Assembly (NCBI GenBank): GCA_029834535.1
Contig: JAQMWT010000447.1
Location: forward strand, 40,194-104,193
DNA: 64,000 bases
Source: Chrysophaeum taylorii
Taxonomy: Eukaryota; Sar; Pelagophyceae; Pelagomonadales; Pelagomonadaceae
Direction: 5' to 3'
Program-made: the position numbers and the translations under genes
Shown here: positions 56,662-64,000 of the stretch, piece after piece
How positions within the stretch are numbered: position 1 is the first letter of the stretch
Layout of the letters: the number at the start of each line of letters is the position of its first letter
Notes under the pieces: generated by a model
Told to the model about the DNA's origin: nothing
The model's input: only the letters and a program-made list of their open reading frames with translations
Databases searched by the model: none

Positions 56662-58086
56662 CCTGAGCTGCTCGGGGAGAGAGAGCACACCCTGCTGCCT
56701 CCTGCCAGCCCCCGGCCGTCTCCTCGTTGCGCCGTTCTGGAGCCGCACCGGCTTGTCGGGGTTGCGCCCCGCCTTCGAAGTTCGACTAACACCACTCTCG
56801 CTCGGAGTCACGTCACTGCGGGGTTGTTCTTTGAGTGGGATATCTTCCTGCTTTTTGAGAATCAGTAGAGTAGTTGTTGTGAGAGACTGACTACCCAGCA
56901 GCAGCCTCGGAATTTGCACGTCGCCACAACCTTCGTTCTATAGTCGGAACCGTCGACGACACAGTCGTTGGCTGCCTGCCTGCCGGGGTCATCCAAGACA
57001 AGACAAGAGTGCTTGGCTTGGCATCCAACGACGAAAAGCGGATTATTCCGACTCTCAAAATGCTTTGTGGCGTGGTGGACCTCACCTGGAAAAGCGCTTT
57101 GAAGAGACGAGGCGCTCCTCGTTTTCGTAGCGCGACGGTCGGGAAACGGAAACAAAACGAGCTGACGCGACTATAGTTATATATATTTTTTTTAAGTGTG
57201 CACGCAGCACGTCAGCATTCGCTCATTCTCCTGAGATGGCGAAGAGCGAATACGTTTTGCCAGCTTTTGTGGTTGTACTCTTAGCGTTTGACGCGACGAC
57301 AAACCTCGGGGGGGGCAAAGCAAACGGCGAACCGCTCTGAAAAAGACGGCCGATTATATATCCCAATACCGCAAGCGACTCAATTAATCACAGCCGGCAT
57401 GAACAAACCCGTCACACATCGAGCATCGTTCATTTGCCTGGACAGCCGTGGAAACGGCACGACGAGCAACGACCGCGAGCGACGCTCCGCAGCCACCCAC
57501 GGATTCTGCCGTGAACGCCGGAAAAATTCCGCGCTTGTTGAATTCGAGCTGATAGAATGTCTGCTGCTGCTACTGCTGCTGCTGCTGCGAACCATCCCAG
57601 TTGGTTTGGCAGAAGCTGTTGTCCACGCCGCTTTCTCCACTCGGGGTAGAAACGCGGAACGCGCGCGCGCGCGACCGACACTACGGTGTCCTCGTACGGT
57701 AGTCGCGATGCACGGCGCGACGAAGACAGGCCGCTGGTCCAGTAGGAGTCTGTGTCTTGGGAACAGGCTCCCGGATAACTCGCAAGAAGCCAGTTATTCG
57801 TGCTTGTTGGAAAAAAAGAAGCACTTGGTGATCAATCACCATCAGAATCGGTGAAGATGCTCTCTCAGTGGTGGCATCCTAAACCCGAGCCACCTCGCGA
57901 CGGAAACGAAATGACGGTCGAGTTCGTGGGGCAAGCACGAACGCGGATGTTCGTTCGTACCCATGTCAACAGGGCTCAGCGGCTTGAAGAACAATAATAG
58001 TAATAAGCTGTCTGATCACGGCCAAATGCTCTAGATCCGTTGTTGGAGAGACGACAACAACAACACGTCATAATAATATATTGTGG
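56662..58086. other. Intergenic, no gene recognised
   Basis: Contains a (CTG)n tract at 57563-57589, GCGCGCGCGCG at 57661-57671 and an AT-rich run near 57176-57195. Open frames on both strands up to 188 codons have no domain and look like chance. The last 100 bases before 58087 are AT-rich, as expected of the CMC2 promoter. Confidence 0.45.
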
Positions 58087-58317
58087 ATGCATCCGCCGCT
58101 GTTCCGGCCGCACCCCAAGTGCGAGGAGTTCGTGCGAGCGCTGGTGCGATGCCACGAGGAGCACCCGTACGGAAAGTTCTGGGGCCGGTGTAACGATGCC
58201 AAGGTGGCGATGGACGTTTGCTTCCGCGAGGAGAAGGAGGAGATGCGCCGCGCGAATTTCGAAGCCGCAGAACGATGGAACGCGGCGTACAAAAAGAAGA
58301 TAAAAAGAGAACATTAA
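58087..58317 (+). CDS. CMC2: CMC2-like COX assembly mitochondrial protein
   Basis: A 76-residue single-exon protein starting MHPPLFRPHPKC. It has the twin CX9C pattern: C-EEFVRALVR-C and C-NDAKVAMDV-C, with HPYGKFWGRCN between. This is the layout of CMC2 (MHP.L..H.H, C..., H..H.....F.G.CN, C). Such proteins fold in the mitochondrial intermembrane space through the MIA40 disulfide relay and assist cytochrome c oxidase assembly. Length agrees with the family (about 75-80). The C-terminus ends in KKKIKREH. It converges with the next gene; the stop codons are 8 bases apart, so the transcripts probably overlap at their 3' ends. Confidence 0.85.
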   Translation: MHPPLFRPHPKCEEFVRALVRCHEEHPYGKFWGRCNDAKVAMDVCFREEKEEMRRANFEAAERWNAAYKKKIKREH

Positions 58318-58324
58318 AAAAAAA

Positions 58325-59104
58325 TTAGAATTGCATCTTGGCGATGGCGGGGCGGAGTGCGTCGGGGACGGGGGGCGCCGGGACCGCGAGATCAAGGTCG
58401 ACGAGGCCCGCGTACCGAGGGCGGAGGTGCTCGACGATCGCGCCGGCCCAGACACCCCAGGTCGCAGCGACACGGTCGACGTCGGTGAGGTTAGTGTTTG
58501 TCGCGTAAAACTCTGCCTCGGAGACGACGCCGTCGTGGTTTGTGTCGGCGGCCTGGAAGGCGGCGAGGGATCGGCGAGCCTCGGATACGTCGGCCTTGGG
58601 ACACATCTCGAGAAACCTATCGATACTCGCGACTGCGTCCGTGAGACCGGCCGCCAGCGCGACCTGGTTCGACTTTCGCTTCGTCGCCGCGTCCATCGCG
58701 GCGTCGAGCGCGAAGAGCGCCTGAGTCCGCTCGTCTCGATCCCGCCGGACGAGCTGCTTGTCGAAGTCGTCGTACCTTATCGACGTCGCGTACTTGCCGC
58801 CGATGCCGAGGTAGTAATTACGCGCGCTGAAAATCCCGCCCTTCGCGAGCCCCTCGAGACCCTCGGTCACCAGACTCACGTTTCCCGACGGCACCTCCTC
58901 GAGCCATGCTTCGAAGGTTTGTTCGAGCTCCACCAAGGGCACTAGCATGGTGTACGACGGCGTGTACGCTGTCGAAGCCCTGTATTCCATTGCCGACGCC
59001 GGCGCGACCACGCTCCCGGCGACGACCCCGGCGAGACACCGTCGTCCCACGCAGCGAGGCATTGTCACCGCCGAGGCGCCAGTGGCGACCATCATCATCA
59101 ACAT
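58325..59104 (-). CDS. Probable thylakoid-lumen (or secreted) EF-hand protein
   Basis: A single-exon frame of 259 residues. The N-terminus carries GRRCLAGVVAGSVVAPASAM: twin arginine, hydrophobic core and an A-x-A cleavage site, as in Tat-type lumenal transit domains, preceded by a short hydrophobic stretch. The mature part is alpha-helical (LEQTFEAWLEEVPSGNVSLV, KSNQVALAAGLTDAVASIDRFLEMC). One EF-hand loop is clear near residues 183-199 (AADTNHDGVVSEAEF, with D-x-N-x-D-G-x-x-S-x-x-E ligands). It could be a calcium-sensing lumenal protein related in layout to PsbQ-like helical bundles, but the family is not recognised. Four methionines in the first five residues leave the exact start uncertain. 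Confidence 0.65.
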   Translation of the reverse strand: MLMMMVATGASAVTMPRCVGRRCLAGVVAGSVVAPASAMEYRASTAYTPSYTMLVPLVELEQTFEAWLEEVPSGNVSLVTEGLEGLAKGGIFSARNYYLGIGGKYATSIRYDDFDKQLVRRDRDERTQALFALDAAMDAATKRKSNQVALAAGLTDAVASIDRFLEMCPKADVSEARRSLAAFQAADTNHDGVVSEAEFYATNTNLTDVDRVAATWGVWAGAIVEHLRPRYAGLVDLDLAVPAPPVPDALRPAIAKMQF

Positions 59105-59209
59105 GATCTTCTTGAAGTCTGTGATTTTTTTTTGTCGACAGAAAGAAAAAAAAAAAACCCTCGTAGGGTTCTTATTATTGAAACCGAAAAAAAACCTCTA
59201 GATGATATG

Positions 59210-60640
59210 ATTGCTCGCGGCGCTCCAACAACGTGGCGGTCAAAAGGCAGCGTTCTCGGCGGTGCCAGTAGCCACTCGGTCGCGCGAACGCGTATGAGGA
59301 ATGAAATTCCATGCCCAGCCGCTTGAGGGCGGTGTCGAGGCGCGCAGTCACACGGTCAAAGTCCCGCTCGGTTCTTCGCCATTTCGTCGCTGGCCTCGGT
59401 GTCGGAGACACTCTTCTGGCGTTTCGCGGCATAATAAGTACCGGCGCCGTGACCGAAGACGTTGTCGAGTTGACGCGAGACGACGACGACGACGGACGGA
59501 CGGACGGACGTTGGAGAACATCCCGGCATAGTACTCGAGGGAGCTGACCCTCGAAACAATTCGGCCCTTGTGTCTTGTTGGCCGCGGCGAGGTCGCCGTC
59601 GTCGGTGTAGCGCACGGCCTGGTCGTTCTCGAAGGCGTGGATGCAGCCCCAACTAGTAGCATGGTTTCCGGACGTCGTCGTCGTCGTCAAGTTGAAAATC
59701 GAAGAGCCGCGCACGCACGGTCGCGACGTCTCGAAGATCTTCGTGCGACCGTCGAGCAACAGTCTGAATCGCCACCACCCGCCGCGCGAGAAACTTGGCG
59801 TACGCCTCTCGCATTCCGCCGCCGCGAAGAAAAAATGCGGGTTGTTGTCCCAGCATGTCTCGAAGAAAGCGCGCGTGCTCGTTGATTCGCGCCATTCCGA
59901 GGAGTCGCCGAGATCTTGGGAGGTGGCGAAGAAGTGTGGAAGGATACGGTGAGTTTGTCGCGGATGTCGCCCCCACAGTACCGATGACCTCGTTTGCGGT
60001 CAAGAGACCGCAGCGCGTTGAACATCCTCAACGGAGCCGCTCGATTTCCTCATCTTCAGACTCGAAGCGCCCCTTGGCAGCGGCGAGTTCGAGAGCCACT
60101 CGCTTCGCGTTGCCACGATTAACAGCAGCGTGTACAATGCGGTCCTCGAGTAGTCGGCAGAGCCTTTTAGGTCACGCTGCTTCGCTCCGCAACGTCGGCC
60201 ACCGCTGCCTTGGCATCATCCTTCGCCGCCTCTAACTTGTCTGTCGCGCCGCTTTGCAGCTTCGCGCCACGTCGCGCTCGCGCTGCTTCTCCTTCGCGGT
60301 ATCGCGGCGCTCGATCAAGAAGACAGCGCACGGCTGCTGCGTTTCTTTAGTCACCTTGAGACATGATCCTGTCCTTTTGTGGTAACCGAAGCAATAGCGT
60401 GGACAGGCTATCTTCCGGTTGTTGGACGAGGTTGGAGCGGTCGTCGGGAGCCGCGCGCCTCCATGTGCGCCGAGCGACTCTTGTTCTCCTTCTCTGCGCT
60501 CTTGCGAACGAAGGGGTAAGGCCAAGATGGACCACCGTCTTATCGACCGAGCCCAGGGTCGTAAAGGATCTTCTTCCGAACCACCTCTTCTTGACAACAG
60601 TCGACCTAAAAACAACCCCTCGTCCATTCTTTGACAGCCC
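59210..60640 (-). pseudogene. Broken gene of unknown family
   Basis: Coding-like blocks follow each other on the minus strand with frame changes: LEDRIVHAAVNRGNAKRVALEL near 60160-60090 and EEIERLR near 60040, then ARINEHARFLRDMLGQQPAFF and EAYAKFLARRVVAIQTVARR (59900-59760), CIHAFENDQAVRYTDDGD (59640-59585), SSLEYYAGMFSN (59550-59515), HGAGTYYAAKRQKSVSDTE (59450-59395) and EFHSSYAFARPSGYW (59310-59265). GTCC and GTC microsatellites at 59490-59510 and 59670-59690 sit exactly where frames change, so unrecognised introns are an alternative to decay. The first block recalls an ankyrin-type helix pair. No function is assigned. Confidence 0.45.
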
Positions 60641-61599
60641 GCTCGAATAGGCGCAGTGAACGACGCGCACCTTATTATTTATCATATCATCATCATTCAT
60701 CGCGTCTTGAGGTGTGCTTATTTTTGCAGAGAAATCTGATGCCTCTTACCCTTCCTTATCCGTCCGTTGAGAACGTGATCTCTTCCTTACCCTTCTTCTT
60801 CCTTTCTACACAGTCCTCAATTAGTCCTCTGATTTGTGCTCAAGCTCATCATCATGGTCTAGCGCGTCCCGAGGTATGTAGCACTATACACTTAACCTTT
60901 CTCGTGTAGTTCTAGATGCCGCCTGTCGTGTTCTCAGGATATAGGGAACATAGCCTTTCATTCCCCGAATTTAAAAGTTCCAGACGTTCATGATGAGACG
61001 GGATGGTTTCCCAAGGTGACTTACCACTGCATGCTATTTGTTGTGCAGGTTATGGGCCCAGGCGGATCCCTGAGAAGCCGTGTGTTAAAACGTGCACGTA
61101 ACCTATGGGTTTTGGACTGTTACCGCGCCAGTCCAGCCTCGCCACGCAAACACGCTTGTTTATACAACGCCATTACCATTGGGCTGTATATAGCATATTT
61201 TGCACACGTGATCGTGTAACCTTGTGTGCACCTGTTCATATTATCGTGTTGTCATGTTAATGTTGATGTGTGTGTAAGTTGGCTAACCTGTACTCTTGCA
61301 CACATATTATGGAATATTTTGCGTACGTCCACTCGTACATTCCATGACAATGCACTTACCAAGCTCCTTGAGAACACCAAAATAACCAGCTGCCATGAGT
61401 GACTACGCTTAGCGGCACTACTCTGGACTCACAGCTTGCACAGTTGTCAAATAGACGTTTTTTCCATCGATAACGCATGAGCGTACGTAGACACCGATAG
61501 ACAGATCCCCTTAGAATGTCTAGACAGTGTCAACTGCGTGACTGAACCCACAGGTTCCCCGTCAACTGCTATGGCAGAACACACGAGCCGCACCCAAGG
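60641..61599. other. AT-rich stretch, possible leader or LTR of the adjacent retroelement
   Basis: Base composition falls sharply from about 60.7 kb. No coding frame is convincing. It may contain the 5' LTR and leader of the gag-protease element, but a second LTR copy is not in the window and I could not fix a primer-binding site. Confidence 0.35.
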
Positions 61600-64000
61600 C
61601 GATCATAGGTGCGGACATATTGAAGCTCGAAGCTCCTGTAGTTGAGTTTCTCAACGAAGGAAATCGATTTCAGCTTCAAACTCGCAAGGTGTCCTTGCAA
61701 ATCAACATATTAAGCAATTATTACGGTCCAGTTATGCCGATGCCTTCCTCGAGTACGACTCGTACGAAGCATACACTCGGCCATGCAAGGACTACGAGAT
61801 CCTCCGGAATCAAATTCTCGATCGCGTATTCCTGGAATGGAAGACCGATAGGCCTGCTGATCTCCGTTTAGCTGTTGATGAATTACCCCCTGAGTATCAG
61901 GAATGGCACTTCACCAATGAAGCTTTCCCCAACTTAACTGACGCAGAAGTAGCTCAGCTAGCTACTGTCTGTTACGACAATGAAGTCAAGGCATTACGCC
62001 CTGAAATCAATGTTCGTTTCTTAGAAGAGGAACGAATCTTAAATCGCGCGCACCCGAAAGCATTAGCTTTTGACACCCGCGTTCGTGCCCCTGTTACCAT
62101 GTTCTCGTTAACTGCTGCTGATTGGCACACTTATCAGAACACGTATGCTACATTCTTGCATACTTACTTCAATCTTGAAAGTGTTGGAAAACCAGCACTT
62201 GCGGCCTGGCCCGCCATCAATGAGGTGTATAACAAAGTTATTTGCCCAACAAGGCTCGCGCCATTATGCTCATTGCCTTTAGTCACTACGAGTCTGTTAC
62301 GACTACTGATGTGTCCTACCTGAAACAGCAGTTTAACTCTGTTGTTTATAATCCTAACTGGTATGTCCATGTCTTTATTGAAGCTGTCCTAGCATTTAGG
62401 CAAATCTCTTACCAACTTAACCAGGAAGAGACTGACCTTCAATTCGACTTTGGTACTCTTTGTAGAAAATTTATGAAGAGATACATCGGCATTATGCCGA
62501 TAATACCAGCAACAATCGTTACGATCGTGGTTGGGTAGACTGGTGTTATATGTATGAAACTCGATCTTCATCTCGGCCTGTGCCAGACGCTGAACGATTG
62601 TGTCATCCTACCAACCCTAGCTTTATCTTAGAATACGCATTATACTTATAAAATGTAGTATCAGAACGCCCTGTTTCTTGGCAACCTTACGTTGAAGGAT
62701 TGACACCACAACCAAAACCGAAATTACTACTTACAAACACGCTGGATCTATCAGACAAAAGTCTGACTCAAACTGCAAATGCTCTTGCGTCCATTACTTC
62801 TTCTCAACCTGGAACATCCTCCGCATTTAACGCTAGACGCTTGCGTAACTCTAACGATGCACGCCAGCCTTTCTCTCGCAGCGACTTATCGTATTATCGT
62901 TCTGGTGATTCTTATGTCACCAAGAAAACTGCTGGACAGTCCCATGACCGTCCAATTTACCCTCGCACTTTCGACAGGTCCTCTCGATCTAATATGAAAT
63001 TATTGGATCGAACTAAGCACACCATAAATACACTGCAAGAGCAGTGTAGTGAACTTACGAAGCATGTGACAGATAATGATATCACGGCTCAGCTACAACA
63101 GAACATCACTAAGTTGTTTGAGACTCTGTTGCAATCCGCCGATATTCTATCAACCACATCTACTGAGGACAATGGTGACTATTTCGTCTAAACGAACAAC
63201 TCATGTTCGCAGAAGACATCATTTATGATGTAGACGTTCATCTATCCTCGACCGAAAAGTCGTTAAACTACGTGGAGCCACAACATCATACTGTTGCTAC
63301 TGCTCCCACCCCAAAGGCAACTCCTCCTACTACAGATACCAAGAATGCCTCCAACACACAGGGTAACCCCTCTGATATAGTGCCTAACTCTTTACTGCTT
63401 CCGCCATCTTGGCGTTACCACCAGCGTTACTGTTCGCTATCTTCACAGGTCCAATCAGCCATTAACCAACCACAACAAGCCGAAACCACAAGGGATGTGT
63501 CGATACCTCGCTATCATTTGATGAGAAGTACGGCATGGCTGATGAGGCTGACGAACCATCACCACCTGTTCAACCGATTATCATTCCAACTAACCTGTTA
63601 TTTCTGGATAACTTCTTCACTGCCAGTCTCTCCACTACTTGCCCGCATTCGGAAAATGCACTTCCAACGAAATATATGAAGGTAAACAGCGTCCCCCAAC
63701 ATTGTTCCTTTTTATATTTTGACTCTTGTGCTACCATATCGTTAATGTCCAGCTACGACTATGCGATTCCAAATCATATTATTCCACTGGATCCCAAATA
63801 CGCGCCGATTATTATACAAACTGCCACTGGACAACAACGTGCCTCACATATGATGTTAACACGTAATATAGTTGTCCCACTACCAGATCATCCACAAATC
63901 GGTTACGTGAAGATTGACTTCGCTTTATGTCTTCAGCCAGTGCACAACCGACATCTCGCTATCTTGAGCATGCTCGAGTGGAACCAGACGAACTTGACCA
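61600..64000 (+). mobile_element. LTR-type retrotransposon, gag and protease region, frameshifted, cut by right edge
   Basis: Starting with ILKLEAPVVEFLNEGNRF near 61618, a capsid-like protein can be followed through at least four frame changes: DAFLEYDSYEAYTRPCKDYE near 61742, LPPEYQEWHFTNEAFPNLT, FSLTAADWHTYQNTYATFL near 62105, SYLKQQFNSVVYNPNWYVH near 62320 and LCRKFMKRYIGIMP near 62460. A serine-rich spacer follows, then a coiled segment with TINTLQEQCSELTKHV (62700-63190) and a proline/threonine linker. From about 63690 there is FDSCATISLMSSYDYAIP, a retropepsin-like active site with DSC in place of DSG/DTG, then IIIQTATGQQRA and NIVVPLPDH. The AT-rich composition is unlike the host genes. 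The reverse transcriptase would lie beyond the edge. Confidence 0.6.

Noticed and set aside
54229-56919. Antisense open frame of nearly 900 codons opposite the YAK1-type kinase
   Set aside because: The kinase reading has every catalytic motif. The antisense frame is a by-product of GC-rich codon positions and has shadow-type R/G/V-rich composition.
57288-57854. 188-codon plus-strand open frame
   Set aside because: It includes a polyleucine run encoded by a CTG microsatellite and otherwise random sequence.
1-64000. CRISPR arrays or bacterial operon features
   Set aside because: Spliceosomal introns, eukaryotic families and retroelements show this is nuclear eukaryotic DNA; the tandem repeats are micro- and minisatellites without spacers.

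Overview
The window is nuclear DNA of a GC-rich, intron-poor protist. The gene set points to a marine alga of stramenopile (pelagophyte-like) or haptophyte type: a GATOR1 subunit, an ABC1-type kinase, a SLC35B1-type carrier, CMC2, a protein with a Tat-like lumenal signal, and WSCD-type sulfotransferases. The introns I can place are short (about 50-130 bp) and GT-AG. Coding DNA is strongly GC-biased. Intergenic DNA is rich in microsatellites and decayed transposons. The taxon is inferred, not proven.

Left third (1-16.2 kb): the 5' part of an NPRL3-like gene runs off the left edge on the minus strand. Two paralogous genes for a glycosyltransferase-31-like/sulfotransferase fusion lie at 5.4-7.1 and 12.8-15.0 kb. 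Between them lie a decayed plus-strand frame, a decayed LTR-type gag-protease on the minus strand and a HIRAN-domain remnant. A cytosolic-5'-nucleotidase-III-like gene follows directly behind the second paralog.

Middle (16-34.5 kb): an unrecognised minus-strand gene, a non-LTR retrotransposon with a restriction-like endonuclease domain (copies A and B), a secreted parallel beta-helix protein, a small membrane protein, a divergent actin-related protein, an F-box/LRR protein and a dead LINE reverse transcriptase.

34.5-47.1 kb: a three-part fusion gene joins a TIM-barrel-like domain, a uracil phosphoribosyltransferase and a Urc1-type GTP-cyclohydrolase-II-like enzyme. This looks like a one-polypeptide front end of the URC uracil-degradation route. 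Beyond it is a nest of repeats: a decayed repeat family carrying a SINE-like insertion, an inverted second copy of a Helitron helicase fragment, and copies C and D of the non-LTR element. An unknown two-span membrane protein sits between C and D.

47.1-60.7 kb: a compact, mostly plus-strand row of ordinary genes: ABC1-type kinase, SLC35B1-like transporter, Arb2-domain/AGC-kinase fusion, secreted alpha/beta hydrolase, YAK1-type DYRK kinase, CMC2. A convergent EF-hand lumenal protein and a broken gene follow. From about 61.6 kb to the right edge the base composition drops and a frameshifted LTR-retrotransposon gag-protease region begins.

The most interesting items are: the TIM-barrel/UPRT/Urc1 fusion; the RLE-type retroelement with a filled/empty site pair in an ACAG microsatellite; an undescribed-looking SINE family with a (TTAG)n tail and two clear target-site duplications; the Arb2-kinase fusion; and the GT31-sulfotransferase fusion whose metal-binding motif is degraded in both paralogs.
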